DNA from: Microcoleus vaginatus HSN003
GTDB taxonomy: Bacteria > Cyanobacteriota > Cyanobacteriia > Cyanobacteriales > Microcoleaceae
Reading direction: 5' to 3'
NCBI RefSeq assembly: GCF_022701255.1
Contig: NZ_CP031705.1
Location: 6,200,001-6,264,000, forward strand
DNA length: 64,000 nucleotides
The translations under genes and the position numbers were made by a program. The notes beneath the pieces were generated by a model. That model did not search any database. It worked only from the letters and a program-made list of their open reading frames with translations, and was not told where the DNA came from. How positions within the stretch are numbered: the first letter of the stretch is position 1; every line of letters starts with the position of its first letter. Shown here in pieces: positions 36,421 to 45,524 of this stretch.

Positions 36421-36459
36421 TTTACATTTCTTCACAAGTCTGTTACATTTATTTACAGT
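36421..36459 (+). promoter_or_regulatory. Two tandem HLR1-like (RpaB-binding) boxes upstream of hli
   Basis: HLR1 is a pair of (G/T)TTACA(T/A)(T/A) half-sites separated by two bases. GTTACATT-TA-TTTACAGT at 36442-36459 matches with one mismatch, and TTTACATT-TC-TTCACAAG at 36421-36438 matches with two. They are 21 bp apart, two helical turns. HLR1 sites bound by RpaB control high-light genes including hli, and the boxes lie 29-67 bp before the hli start codon. Confidence 0.7.
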
Positions 36460-36487
36460 ACACTAAAAACCATTTAGGAAAAAAAAC

Positions 36488-36700
36488 ATGAGTAACAGAG
36501 GCTTAATGCTGGACGACCAAGGCAAAATGAACAATTTTGCGATCGAGCCGCAAGTATACGTCGATGACGAACCCCGCACCGGCTTTACCCCCTACGCCGA
36601 ACGCTTAAACGGCCGCCTTGCCATGATTGGCTTTGTTTCTCTCTTGGCTTTAGAAGTTTCGACCAAGCACGGGCTGATTAGCTGGTTGACTCACCTGTAA
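36488..36700 (+). CDS. hli: High-light-inducible protein (single-helix Lhc-like)
   Basis: 70 aa. One membrane helix with the chlorophyll-binding motif AERLNGRLAMIGFVSLLALE (about residues 37-56), the ELNGRxAMIGF-type signature of the HLIP/SCP family. The N-terminal ~35 residues are polar. It binds chlorophyll and carotenoid in the thylakoid membrane and protects photosystem II assembly under excess light. GGAAAAAA just upstream is a weak ribosome site. Tandem HLR1-like boxes upstream point to RpaB control. Confidence 0.94.
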   Translation: MSNRGLMLDDQGKMNNFAIEPQVYVDDEPRTGFTPYAERLNGRLAMIGFVSLLALEVSTKHGLISWLTHL

Positions 36701-36843
36701 TGATTTTGTTAACAATTAAACTATATGGCTATGGCTCGCGGGCGTTACACAAACGGCGAGCCATAGCTTAACTATTTTGAGGGGCAAGGTTTGGTGAGAC
36801 AATTAAAATTAAATATTTTTGTTTTACCCTACCCATAAAAAGA

Positions 36844-37383
36844 ATGCTCAAACGAATTGCAGCAATACTTCTGGTTGTTCTAAGCCTCACCTTGACCGGT
36901 TGTGTGTCTAAAGTCACTGGACTCAAAAGCTTCGTTGATACTGGCGATGGCTATCAATTTCTCTATCCTAACGGCTGGCTGCCGGTCGCGGTTTCTAACG
37001 GGCCCGATGTGGTTTTCCGCGATTTGATTCAGCAAACCGAGAACGTCAGCGTGGTCATCAGTCAAGTCGCAAAGGACAAGACTCTGGCGGATTTGGGAAC
37101 GCCGACGGAGGTGGGATACAAGCTCAGCAAAAGTGCGATCGCCCCGAGTGATTCCGGCCGTGAAGCGGAATTAGTCAATGCAGAAGCTCGTGAATCGCGA
37201 GCGAAAAATTATTACATTTTAGAATATGCCGTTAAGTTACCAAACCAAGAACGCCACAACTTAGCGAGTGTAGCCGTCAGCCGCGGCAAACTTTTTACGC
37301 TTAACGTCTCCACTACCGAAGAACGCTGGCCCAAGGTAAAAGAAGCTTTTGAGAAAGTTGTTAAATCTTTCTCTGTTTATTAG
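36844..37383 (+). CDS. Photosystem II lipoprotein CyanoP (PsbP-like)
   Basis: 179 aa. Lipoprotein signal peptide LLVVLSLTLTGC (lipobox Cys about residue 20), then the PsbP fold: FVDTGDGYQFLYPNGWLPV, VVFRDLIQQTENVSVVIS, NYYILEYAVKLPNQERHNLA and LFTLNVSTTEERWPKV. It is a lumenal lipid-anchored protein linked to photosystem II assembly. ATG at 36844; 143 bp after hli on the same strand, with no terminator hairpin that I can see between them. Confidence 0.93.
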   Translation: MLKRIAAILLVVLSLTLTGCVSKVTGLKSFVDTGDGYQFLYPNGWLPVAVSNGPDVVFRDLIQQTENVSVVISQVAKDKTLADLGTPTEVGYKLSKSAIAPSDSGREAELVNAEARESRAKNYYILEYAVKLPNQERHNLASVAVSRGKLFTLNVSTTEERWPKVKEAFEKVVKSFSVY

Positions 37384-37452
37384 GTTAACAAGTAGTTGAG
37401 AATGGGGAAGAGGGCGCAGGGCGTTGGGGATGGGGAATAGTTGAGTTTACTT

Positions 37453-37534
37453 TTCTTCCTTCTTACCTCTTCCTTCTTCCTTCTTCCTTCTTCCTTCTTC
37501 CTTCTTCCTTCTTCCTTCTTCCTTCTTCCTTCTT
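37453..37534. repeat. STRR polypyrimidine array (TTCCTTC)n in the maf leader
   Basis: About eleven 7-bp units TTCCTTC running to within 6 bp of the maf start codon. It occupies the place of the ribosome-binding site. Confidence 0.85.
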
Positions 37535-37539
37535 AACTT

Positions 37540-38190
37540 ATGAAAAATCCAACTTTTGTATTAGCTTCAGCTTCTCCAGCGCGCCGTCGCCTCCTAGAAA
37601 ATGCCGGTATTCAAGCTGTGATTTGCCCCAGCGACTTTGATGAAGCGCAAATACAAATGAGGGATGCCACTAATTTAGTGCAGGTTTTAGCAGAAGGAAA
37701 AGCTGAGGCTGTAGCTAAGTTTTTACTCGCTAATTCTCACCCGCAAATCCCTAATCCCAAATCCTGTTTGGTGTTGGGATGCGATTCAATTTTGGTCATA
37801 GATGGCGAAATTCACGGCAAACCCAAGGATGCGGAAGAAGCAATCTCGCGCTGGCAGAAAATGCGCGGTAAGGTGGGCGAACTGTATACAGGTCATGCTT
37901 TAATTGATACTAAATTCGAGGACTTGGGTGAGGCCAGGTCGCGATCGCTCATTCGCTGTCAAGTGACAAAAGTTCATTTTGCGGAAGTTACCTCGCGCCA
38001 AATAGCGGCTTACGTCGCTACCGGAGAACCCCTCGCCTGTGCAGGCTGTTTTGCACTGGAAGGTAAAGGCGGATTTTTTGTGGAACAAATCGAAGGATGT
38101 CACACAAATGTGATTGGTTTGAGCTTACCTCTGCTGCGGCAAATGCTCAGCGAAATGGGATACGATGTGGTCGATTTCTGGCAATCTTAA
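37540..38190 (+). CDS. maf: Maf-family nucleotide pyrophosphatase
   Basis: 216 aa. Family start FVLASASPARRRLLENAG, conserved CDSILVIDGEIHGKPKD, ARGKVGELYTGHAL-like KMRGKVGELYTGHAL, YVATGEPLACAGCFALEGKG and VIGLSLPLL. Maf proteins hydrolyse dTTP/UTP or modified nucleoside triphosphates to monophosphates. The start codon follows a polypyrimidine heptamer array with no Shine-Dalgarno site. Monocistronic by layout. Confidence 0.93.
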   Translation: MKNPTFVLASASPARRRLLENAGIQAVICPSDFDEAQIQMRDATNLVQVLAEGKAEAVAKFLLANSHPQIPNPKSCLVLGCDSILVIDGEIHGKPKDAEEAISRWQKMRGKVGELYTGHALIDTKFEDLGEARSRSLIRCQVTKVHFAEVTSRQIAAYVATGEPLACAGCFALEGKGGFFVEQIEGCHTNVIGLSLPLLRQMLSEMGYDVVDFWQS

Positions 38191-38351
38191 ATATTGTTGA
38201 ATTTATGTCAGGAATCGGGAGGCCGAGCCTCGCTTATATGCCTACCCAGGCAGAGCCTGGGAACGAGGATTGAGAGCCTTGTTGTTGTCTGATGGGCGTT
38301 TCGTTTCGCCCCTCCGTGCTATGCAAATTAGCCTGGCCCACCAGTTGGTAA

Positions 38352-39266
38352 TTATCCTAGAGCGATCGCCCCATCGGATATAGATATAAACTGAAGTTGA
38401 TCCGGGGAAACATCCTTCACCAAACCTAAGATATTGCCACTGCTAGCTTCCCGAATCACCGTCGCCTTAGTATTTAAAATTCTAAACTCCAGAGTTCGAG
38501 GCTGTCCCGGAGGAAAAGGGCCGCTGCTATCGTAATCTCTGGCATCACCAATTGTCAAAAACCTTTCGCTCAAAACAATATCATTTCGCGTCAATCCAGA
38601 CGCCAATCCAATTACATCACCTTCAGCCGGATTGTAATCGAGAATAAAATCGGCAGGCACTTCCTCTACATCAAAATTGCCGTCAGGAGGCGGTTGAAGC
38701 GAACCAATCTCCCCCGAAGTTGCTCCCGCTTCTGTGCGGAGGACAAACAAATCTGCGCCTTCACTTCCCCAAAGTCTATCAATTCCAGCATCACCGATTA
38801 GAGTATCGTTTCCACTCTCTCCTACTAAATCATCATTTCCTTTACCGCCGCGAATAAAGTCATTAGCCGTGCCTCCATAAACGTAGTCATTACCTTGATC
38901 TCCGCTGACAAAATCGCTGCCACATTCTCCATAAAGAATGTCAAAATCTTGGCCACCGCGAATAGTATCGCTGCCACAACCTCCGATTAAAGTATCTGTG
39001 CCACTGTTACCGTTCATCAGTTCCGCACCACCGGAACCTCTGACAAAATCGTTACCATCTAAAGCCCGCAAACCTCCGGGAGTATTCCGCAGAATTCCAT
39101 TTGCTAATTGAAATGCGTCGTCATTGGGAGTTAAGTCAAAAAAGTTGAGGTCGCTGCCTGGATTTGGCAATGGCCCTGTGAGTAATTTGATGTCCGGGGG
39201 ATCAGCAATAATTGGGTCGGAATTTTCAGCTAATGCTCTAATTTCTCCGAGATTTGTTTCTAACAT
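38352..39266 (-). CDS. RTX-type calcium-binding repeat protein
   Basis: 304 aa from the ATG at 39266, which follows a strong AAGGAGAAACG ribosome site; the open frame extends 20 codons to a TTG but this is less likely. The middle (about 85-185) holds about six to eight GGxGxDxLxGG-type nonapeptide repeats (GTDTLIGGCGSDTIRGG, GNDYVYGG, GNDDLVGESGNDTLIG), which bind Ca2+ in a beta-roll. The N and C parts have no known domain. No N-terminal signal peptide, as usual for type I-secreted RTX proteins. Likely secreted or surface; function unknown. Confidence 0.85.
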   Translation of the reverse strand: MLETNLGEIRALAENSDPIIADPPDIKLLTGPLPNPGSDLNFFDLTPNDDAFQLANGILRNTPGGLRALDGNDFVRGSGGAELMNGNSGTDTLIGGCGSDTIRGGQDFDILYGECGSDFVSGDQGNDYVYGGTANDFIRGGKGNDDLVGESGNDTLIGDAGIDRLWGSEGADLFVLRTEAGATSGEIGSLQPPPDGNFDVEEVPADFILDYNPAEGDVIGLASGLTRNDIVLSERFLTIGDARDYDSSGPFPPGQPRTLEFRILNTKATVIREASSGNILGLVKDVSPDQLQFISISDGAIALG

Positions 39267-39568
39267 CTTACGTTTCTCCTTTTTTGATTGACTTTGGTGA
39301 CATTCTGATTTTAACAAAGGTTGCAATTAAGAAATATGCGAGAATCTGGGGTTAAAACAATCCAATTACTGTCACACTTGCCGGAGGTGTTTATTCAACA
39401 AGCCTAGGTTATTGACACCAATCTGCGGGCCAAAATCCGCAAATATTTTGAACTGTATACCAATAATTCTGGGGATCGCGTACTCTATTACCCGTCAGCA
39501 GTCAGCGTGGGAAAACCCAGAGACTGCTAATTGTCATGAAACCTTGAGTTAAGTTCGGAATAATTAAT

Positions 39569-40849
39569 ATGCTAGACACTGCGATCGAATCTATTCAAGC
39601 CAGAGAAATCCTCGACTCCCGCGGCCGCCCCACCATTGAAGCTGAAGTTTACCTAGCCAACGGCGTTGTGGGGCTCGCCCAAGTCCCCAGCGGCGCCTCT
39701 ACAGGCTCTTTTGAAGCCCACGAACTCCGCGATGATGACAAAACCCGTTACGGCGGCAAAGGAGTCCTAAAAGCCGTTGCTAACGTCGAACACAAAATTG
39801 CCCCCGCTTTGGCTAATCTCGATGCGATCGACCAAGCGCTGGTAGACAAAACCATGATTGACTTGGACGGTTCCCCAAACAAATCCAACCTCGGCGCAAA
39901 TGCCATTCTCGGAGTCTCCTTAGCCACAGCAAAGGCTGCCGCCGAGACTTTAGGACTTCCCCTTTACCGCTACTTGGGCGGGCCCTTAGCTAACGTTTTA
40001 CCCGTGCCTTTGATGAACGTGATCAACGGGGGATCTCACGCTAACAATAATGTGGACATTCAAGAATTTATGATTGTCCCTGTGGGTGCGCCATCTTTTA
40101 AAGAAGCTTTACGCTGGGGTGCAGAGGTATTTGAATCCCTGAGTAAAGTCTTAAAAGCTGAGGGTTTGCTGACTGGTGTGGGTGATGAAGGCGGTTTTGC
40201 GCCTAATCTTAAATCCAATCAAGCAGCTTTGGATTTGTTGATTGCAGCTATTGAAAAAGCCGGTTACAAACCAGGTGAACAAGTTGCTTTGGCTTTGGAT
40301 GTGGCTGCTAGCGAATTTTACAAAGATGGGCAGTACACTTACGACGGTGTGGCTCATTCGCCTGCTGAATTAATCGATTATTTGGATGGTTTGGCCGGAC
40401 AATATCCGATTGTTTCCATTGAAGATGGTTTGCATGAAGACGATTGGGACAGTTGGGTAGCGCTGACGCAGAAAATGGGCAGCAAAGTTCAATTGGTTGG
40501 TGACGATTTGTTTGTTACTAATCGCACGCGGCTGCAAAAAGGGATTGATTTGAAAGCTAGCAATTCGATTTTGATTAAGCTGAATCAAATTGGTTCTTTG
40601 ACGGAGACTTTGGATACGATCGACCTGGGCAAACGGAACAGCTATCGAGCTGTCATCAGCCACCGTTCCGGTGAAACTGAAGATACCACAATTGCCGATT
40701 TAGCGGTAGCGACTCGCGCCGGCCAAATCAAGACTGGCTCTCTGTGTCGCAGCGAACGGGTGGCTAAATACAACCGTTTGTTACGGATTGAGGATGAATT
40801 GGGCGATCGGGCAATTTATGCAGGCTCGATCGGTTACGGGCCAAAATAA
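39569..40849 (+). CDS. eno: Enolase
   Basis: 426 aa, full length. Signatures: REILDSRGRPTIEAEV, GASTGSFEAHELRD, SHANNNVDIQEFMI, GDEGGFAPN, Mg ligands in ALDVAASEFY, SIEDGLHEDDW and VGDDLFVTN, and catalytic IKLNQIGSLTETL, SHRSGETEDTTIADL. Converts 2-phosphoglycerate to phosphoenolpyruvate. Ends 151 bp from the convergent argC with an array of repeats between. Confidence 0.99.
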   Translation: MLDTAIESIQAREILDSRGRPTIEAEVYLANGVVGLAQVPSGASTGSFEAHELRDDDKTRYGGKGVLKAVANVEHKIAPALANLDAIDQALVDKTMIDLDGSPNKSNLGANAILGVSLATAKAAAETLGLPLYRYLGGPLANVLPVPLMNVINGGSHANNNVDIQEFMIVPVGAPSFKEALRWGAEVFESLSKVLKAEGLLTGVGDEGGFAPNLKSNQAALDLLIAAIEKAGYKPGEQVALALDVAASEFYKDGQYTYDGVAHSPAELIDYLDGLAGQYPIVSIEDGLHEDDWDSWVALTQKMGSKVQLVGDDLFVTNRTRLQKGIDLKASNSILIKLNQIGSLTETLDTIDLGKRNSYRAVISHRSGETEDTTIADLAVATRAGQIKTGSLCRSERVAKYNRLLRIEDELGDRAIYAGSIGYGPK

Positions 40850-40853
40850 CACT

Positions 40854-40999
40854 TGGTAATGGGTAATTGGTAATCGGTAATTGGTAATCGGTAATTGGGA
40901 ATGGGTAATTGGGAATGGGTAATCTGTTAGTTTTTAATTTTCATCACCCATGCCCAATGCCCAATGCCCAATGCCCAATGCCCAATGCCCAATTACCAA
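40854..40999. repeat. Two facing STRR arrays between eno and argC
   Basis: A left array of GGTAATT/GGTAATC heptamers (40854-40925) faces a right array of ATGCCCA heptamers (40950-40990). GGGTAATTGGGAATGGG in the left pairs with CCCAATGCCCAATGCCC in the right, so RNA from either strand could fold into a long imperfect hairpin. It fills the space between two convergent genes and probably ends both transcripts. Confidence 0.75.
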
Positions 41000-42058
41000 T
41001 TAAGGATAGAAAGCCAATTGCGGCAAACCCAAAGTTTCTTCCCAACCCATCATCAAGTTCATGCACTGGATGCCTTGACCGGCTTGTCCCTTAATTAAAT
41101 TGTCGAGCGCCGACAGCACAATCACTCTGTCAGTACGCGGATCAACTTCCACACCGATAAAACAAAGATTGGTCCCGCAAGCCCATTTTGTTTGCGGATA
41201 AACCCCAGCCGGTAACACTTTTACCCAAGGACAATTGCGGTAAAAAGCGGTGAAAATCGTAATTAAATCTTCCCGCACCAAACCCGGATCGCGCAAAGTT
41301 GCGTAAACAGTCGCCAGAAGTCCCCGCACCATCGGAATCAGGTGGGGAGTAAACTGAACTTTAATATCGTGTCCCGCTAAATCGCTGCAAATTTGCTCGA
41401 TTTCTGGCGTGTGGCGGTGGCGGCCAACGCCGTAAGCGCCCAGAGAACCCTCTGCTTCAGCCAACAAGAGATTAACTTCCGCTTTGCGGCCCCCTCCAGA
41501 AGCACCGGATTTAGCGTCGATAATTGCTGTTTCTGGCACGATGAGACCTTGTTTGAGCAAAGGTGCCAGGGCTAATAAACTAGCAGTGACGTAGCAGCCG
41601 GCACAGCCTACTAACTGAGCGTCTTTAATTCGATCGCGATACAATTCTGGCAAACCGTAAACAGCCGTTGCAGCCACTTCAGAGTCCGATCGATCCCCGC
41701 CGTACCAAGCTTTGTAAGTTTCCTGATTTTCAAATCTGTAGTCAGCCGACAAATCCAAGACTTTGCAGCCTTTTTCTATCAGCGTCGGTGCCATTTTGCA
41801 AGCTAAACCGTTCGGCAGCGACAGAAACACAACTTCACATTTTGCCGCTATTTGGTCTAGGTCGATCGCCTCGACTGTCAAATCAATGCAGTTAGTCAGA
41901 TGCGGATAAAGGCTGGAAAAAGGTTTTCCCGCACTGCTATCCCCGCCCAAATAGACTACTTCAGCCCCTGGGTGATCTGCCAGCAGTCGCACAAGTTGCA
42001 CGCCGCCGTACCCTGAAGCGCCGATAATTCCTACAGGCACACGTCCAACATCTCCCAT
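41000..42058 (-). CDS. argC: N-acetyl-gamma-glutamyl-phosphate reductase ArgC
   Basis: 352 aa. N-terminal NAD(P) site VGIIGASGYGGVQLVRLL, catalytic Cys in LVGCAGCYVTASLLAL (about residue 156), SGASGGGRKAEVN, YGVGRHRHTPEIEQ and the C-terminal IKGQAGQGIQCMNLMMG. It reduces N-acetylglutamyl phosphate in arginine synthesis, which also supplies cyanophycin. Full length. Start ATG at 42058. Confidence 0.97.
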   Translation of the reverse strand: MGDVGRVPVGIIGASGYGGVQLVRLLADHPGAEVVYLGGDSSAGKPFSSLYPHLTNCIDLTVEAIDLDQIAAKCEVVFLSLPNGLACKMAPTLIEKGCKVLDLSADYRFENQETYKAWYGGDRSDSEVAATAVYGLPELYRDRIKDAQLVGCAGCYVTASLLALAPLLKQGLIVPETAIIDAKSGASGGGRKAEVNLLLAEAEGSLGAYGVGRHRHTPEIEQICSDLAGHDIKVQFTPHLIPMVRGLLATVYATLRDPGLVREDLITIFTAFYRNCPWVKVLPAGVYPQTKWACGTNLCFIGVEVDPRTDRVIVLSALDNLIKGQAGQGIQCMNLMMGWEETLGLPQLAFYP

Positions 42059-42296
42059 TTTCCTTTATCCCCTCAGCCGTTGAAGTCAAAAACGCTTGAA
42101 CTTTTGCTGCATTGTAGTACCAAATGCCAACTTTGGTAGCAAAGAATTGTGTTGTTTTGTTGTGGAAGTGCATTTTTGTTAATTTTCCGGTGTTTGACCG
42201 ATCGCCAAAACCCTAAAATTAACAAACGGATGTGCGATCGTGCTATAAAAAAACTTACCTTAACCCATCCACAAACCGGAGATTAACATTTTTCCC

Positions 42297-42370
42297 TCTT
42301 GCCTCTTGCCTCCTCTCTCCTGTCTCCTGCCTCGAACCTCGAACCTCTTCCCTCTTTCTTCTTCCTTCCT
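42297..42370. repeat. Polypyrimidine C/T repeat leader before cysA
   Basis: Degenerate 7-bp units (CTCTTGC, CTCGAAC, CTTCTTC) run up to the cysA start codon. Like the maf leader it leaves no purine-rich ribosome site. Confidence 0.65.
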
Positions 42371-43387
42371 ATGGGCATAGTTGTAGAAAACGTATCAAAA
42401 CAGTTTGGCAGTTTCCAGGCACTCGATCGAGTCAGCTTAGAAATTGAATCCGGTTCCCTAGTCGCATTGCTGGGCCCGTCTGGTTCCGGCAAATCCACCC
42501 TGCTGCGACTGATTGCCGGTTTAGAAATGCCCGACTCCGGCAAAATCTGGCTGACAGGGCAAGATGCCACCAATACTAGCGTCCAAGACCGCAATATTGG
42601 GTTTGTGTTTCAGCACTACGCGCTATTCAAGCACATGACAGTGCGAAAAAACATCGCTTTCGGCATGGAAATTCAGAAAACACCGCCCGCGAAAGTCAAA
42701 TCCCGGGTAGAAGAATTGTTGAATTTAGTGCAATTAGGAGGATTGGGCGATAGATACCCGTCGCAACTTTCAGGAGGCCAGCGACAGCGGGTGGCCCTCG
42801 CCAGAGCCCTGGCTGTGGAACCGAAAGTGTTACTGCTAGACGAACCTTTTGGAGCTCTCGATGCCAAAGTTCGCAAAGATTTGCGTGCTTGGTTGCGGCG
42901 ACTTCATGACGAAGTTCACGTTACCACAGTCTTTGTGACGCACGATCAAGAAGAAGCAATGGAAGTTGCCGATCACATTACAGTAATGAATAAAGGTAAA
43001 ATCGAACAAGTAGGAACACCCGCAGAAATTTACGACCATCCAGCGAGTGCTTTCGTCATGAGTTTTATCGGCCCAGTCAATGTATTGCCCAGCAGTTCGA
43101 GGATGTTTCAAGACAACGGCTTTGACTCAGCCAACCCGGAGATTTTTTTGCGCCCTCACGACGTAGTAATTGAAACTACAGAAAATAGTGCAACAGTGCC
43201 TGCCAGAATCAGTCGCTTGATTCATTTGGGATGGGAAGTTCAGGTAGAATTAACCTTAGATGACGGTCAAGTAGTAAACGCTCATGTGACGAGAGAAAGA
43301 TTCGATAGCTTGCTCTTGCAGCCCCAGCAAAGAGTGTTCGTAAAGCCGAAAGATGCCAAGTCCTTTCCGCTTTTTTATTCAATCTGA
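42371..43387 (+). CDS. cysA: Sulfate/thiosulfate ABC transporter ATP-binding protein CysA
   Basis: 338 aa from the ATG at 42371 (MGIVVENVSKQFGSFQAL); an upstream in-frame start at 42299 lies in repeat DNA. Walker A GPSGSGKST, signature LSGGQRQRVALARAL, Walker B VLLLDEPFGALD, H-loop FVTHDQEEAMEVAD, then a C-terminal TOBE-like region with IFLRPHDVVIE. The sequence fits the CysA group of cyanobacteria. The usual partners cysT, cysW and sbpA are not nearby. It should energise sulfate uptake at the cytoplasmic membrane. Confidence 0.9.
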   Translation: MGIVVENVSKQFGSFQALDRVSLEIESGSLVALLGPSGSGKSTLLRLIAGLEMPDSGKIWLTGQDATNTSVQDRNIGFVFQHYALFKHMTVRKNIAFGMEIQKTPPAKVKSRVEELLNLVQLGGLGDRYPSQLSGGQRQRVALARALAVEPKVLLLDEPFGALDAKVRKDLRAWLRRLHDEVHVTTVFVTHDQEEAMEVADHITVMNKGKIEQVGTPAEIYDHPASAFVMSFIGPVNVLPSSSRMFQDNGFDSANPEIFLRPHDVVIETTENSATVPARISRLIHLGWEVQVELTLDDGQVVNAHVTRERFDSLLLQPQQRVFVKPKDAKSFPLFYSI

Positions 43388-43436
43388 TACCAATTCTGAA
43401 AACTACAGCTAAATTTAGATTGGATACGACATTTAA

Positions 43437-43464
43437 AGGGACACGGCCTCGTGCCGTGTCCCTA
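43437..43464. terminator. Strong hairpin between cysA and the small exported protein gene
   Basis: AGGGACACGGC and GCCGTGTCCCT form a perfect 11-bp stem with a 5-nt loop, followed by AATCTTTTA. It lies between convergent genes. The same GGGACACGGC hairpin is a known type of dispersed cyanobacterial repeat. Confidence 0.75.
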
Positions 43465-43507
43465 ATCTTTTATACTAACAACTGTCCGCTGACTACTGCG
43501 CGCTGAG

Positions 43508-43849
43508 TTAGTCTTTAATTTTGCTGACAGCTTTTTTGACTTGTTGCTCAAAGGATGTAGTGCTTGTGTTGGAAGGATTCTTCATTTTTTCAATGTCAGC
43601 GTCTCCCTGAACTTCGTTGGGCCCTTTGCTCGCCTTTTCTTGAGTTTCTTCCAAGGACATCGGTTTTTTCAGAGTAATTTCTTGAGATTCTTTTTCAATA
43701 CCCAAAAGTTGGTCTTCACCTTTGGTGGGGCTGCTGGTAATGGCAAAAGCCGGGAAAGCATTAGACACAAACATCAAGGCACAAAAACAAACAGCTATTA
43801 AAGTGCGAACTAAACGCTTGGCAGGGAAGTTAAAGCTGATAAAAGACAT
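43508..43849 (-). CDS. Small exported protein, low-temperature-induced-like
   Basis: 113 aa. Signal peptide LVRTLIAVCFCALMFVSNAF with a likely cut after FPAFA, leaving an ~80-residue polar protein containing TSSPTKGEDQLLGIEKESQE, SLEETQEKASKGPNEVQGDAD and a C-terminal amphipathic helix. I recall cyanobacterial proteins annotated as low temperature-induced with the same pattern, but the function is not known. ATG at 43849. 436 bp of non-coding DNA upstream. Confidence 0.65.
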   Translation of the reverse strand: MSFISFNFPAKRLVRTLIAVCFCALMFVSNAFPAFAITSSPTKGEDQLLGIEKESQEITLKKPMSLEETQEKASKGPNEVQGDADIEKMKNPSNTSTTSFEQQVKKAVSKIKD

Positions 43850-44285
43850 ACAAAATTTCTCCGTTTTTAGAATTTTTGATCGCTAAGATTGTTAACAGGC
43901 TGAAGCTCACTCATATTCTGCACAATCTTTAACTCAAGTTTGAGACAAGCAACCCTTGCTTTCTTTCAAAGTGAGCTAATATATAATATTTAGCTGAAAA
44001 AGCTGGTATTTGAAATCCTTCTCAGGGAATATTTCTCGATGACTGGCGTCCGTAGCCCCAAGACATTTATGTAGAAGGCACTTGTGTAGAATCAAAAAAA
44101 TTCTCTATAAGTGCCTTCGGATGCGCCTCACATAGCGGTATTAATGTCAATAACTGGTTTGATCATCGTGGGGTGGGGGCCAGTTTATTTAGCCTATGGG
44201 CAATGTGAGAGGGCGCTTGAGTGAACCTGCAGAGCGGTTTGTTGAAAATGTTGCAAGATATGAGATGCGCCCGACTATCCACTGA
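43850..44285. other. 436-bp spacer with a bulged hairpin
   Basis: No gene seen. GAAGGCACTT (44074-44083) pairs with AAGTGCCTTC (44109-44118), and inside them AGAAT pairs with ATTCT, giving a two-part stem. The left part near 43975-43995 is very AT-rich (TAATATATAATATT). The hairpin is too far from either gene to be an obvious terminator. Confidence 0.45.
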
Positions 44286-45077
44286 CTAATGACTAATAAT
44301 TAATGGCTGCTGCTGTCGCACAGGAACTTGACATTTTGCTAGATAAGTTTTAATTTCTCCTACACTGAGTTGCCCGTAATGCAGCAGGGAAGCCAGCAGT
44401 GCAGCTTCTGCTTTGCCCTGTGTCACGGCTTCGTAGATGTGGTGGCAGTTACCGGCGCCGCCGGAAGCAATGACGGGAATTTCGACAATTTCGGCAATAC
44501 TTCGAGTTAATTCCAAATCGTAGCCGGCTTGAGTGCCGTCCGAGTCCATGCTTGTCACCAGAATTTCGCCGGCGCCGCGCTGTTCGGCTTCCTTTGCCCA
44601 GGCGATCGCATCTTTGCCGGTATTTTCTCGCCCTCCGCGCACGTAAACGTCCCAACCAGGATTATCTGCGTCTTGCCGCTTGCGGGCGTCGATCGCCAGT
44701 ACAATACACTGATTACCAAATCGATCGCTGGCTTTGTCAATTAAACTCGGATCGCGCACCGCCGCCGAATTAATGCTGACCTTATCAGCGCCAGCCCTCA
44801 ATAAACTTTTAATGGTGTCTAAGGATTGGATGCCGCCGCCCACCGTCAAAGGGATAAATACTCGATCGGCCGTTCGGTACACCACATCGATCATAATATT
44901 CCGGTCTTCGTGAGTCGCCGTAATGTCCAGAAACACCAACTCGTCAGCACCGGCATCGTTATAAACCTGAGCCATTTCTACCGGATCGCCAGCATCCCGA
45001 AGGTTGACAAAATTGACACCTTTGACCACGCGACCGGCTTTCACATCCAAACAAGGCAAAATTCTTTTCGACAACAT
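44286..45077 (-). CDS. hisF: Imidazole glycerol phosphate synthase subunit HisF
   Basis: 263 aa TIM barrel. Family start MLSKRILPCLDVKAGRVVKG (catalytic Asp11), DITATHEDR, TVGGGIQSLDTIKSLL, VLAIDARK (Asp130 region), GEILVTSMDSDGT and IPVIASGGAGN. With HisH it makes IGP and AICAR in histidine synthesis; AICAR feeds back to PurH. Full length. hisH is not adjacent. Confidence 0.97.
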   Translation of the reverse strand: MLSKRILPCLDVKAGRVVKGVNFVNLRDAGDPVEMAQVYNDAGADELVFLDITATHEDRNIMIDVVYRTADRVFIPLTVGGGIQSLDTIKSLLRAGADKVSINSAAVRDPSLIDKASDRFGNQCIVLAIDARKRQDADNPGWDVYVRGGRENTGKDAIAWAKEAEQRGAGEILVTSMDSDGTQAGYDLELTRSIAEIVEIPVIASGGAGNCHHIYEAVTQGKAEAALLASLLHYGQLSVGEIKTYLAKCQVPVRQQQPLIISH

Positions 45078-45220
45078 AAAATTCTCGTGTTTCCAATTTA
45101 TTGACCGCCGCAGCGAAGAAAAGGCTTTGTTGATATCTTCAAAAACCAGAAGTTAAGCAACAAATCTTAAAGATACCTTGTGTTTAACAATTCTCGGTCG
45201 GAGCCGGAGAGCCATTTTTG

Positions 45221-45254
45221 AGTTTATTTATGCCCCGTTAGCATAAATAAAACT
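45221..45254. repeat. AT-rich hairpin left of the tnpB relic
   Basis: AGTTTATTTATGC (45221-45233), 7-nt loop, GCATAAATAAAACT (45241-45254) pair almost perfectly. IS200/IS605 elements have subterminal hairpins, so this may be an element end, but the distance to the tnpB start (270 bp) makes that uncertain. A minus-strand ORF at 45224-45469 follows; I cannot support it as a gene. Confidence 0.45.
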
Positions 45255-45524
45255 TGGCTCGCAGTGGGAGCCGTGACATTAGGTAGAATATTGGGTAGAG
45301 AGTTATATTTCCGGCAAAAAGCAGCAAATTTAACTTCCTCGCGGGTAGTTCCGCGCTCTATCAGCTTCGGATGAGCGTCGGGATCAAAGCATGGTTGTTG
45401 ACGACACTCCCCTGACCAATGGGCGACGGCGACAGCGCCAGAGAAGGGGAGAGGGAATGAAACAGCCAATTACTTAGTGAAACAACCATTTACCCTCAAT
45501 AACCAGTGGTGGTAAACCATAGTT

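Noticed and set aside
37453..37534. Possible CRISPR array from regular repeats
   Set aside because: The unit is 7 bp with no spacers; it is an STRR array. No array of 25-40 bp repeats with unique spacers is seen anywhere in the window, including near the tniQ relic.
45224..45469. Minus-strand ORF of 81 aa left of the tnpB relic
   Set aside because: Some stretches look protein-like, but no family is recognised, its end lies in a hairpin, and the area is full of decayed mobile DNA.
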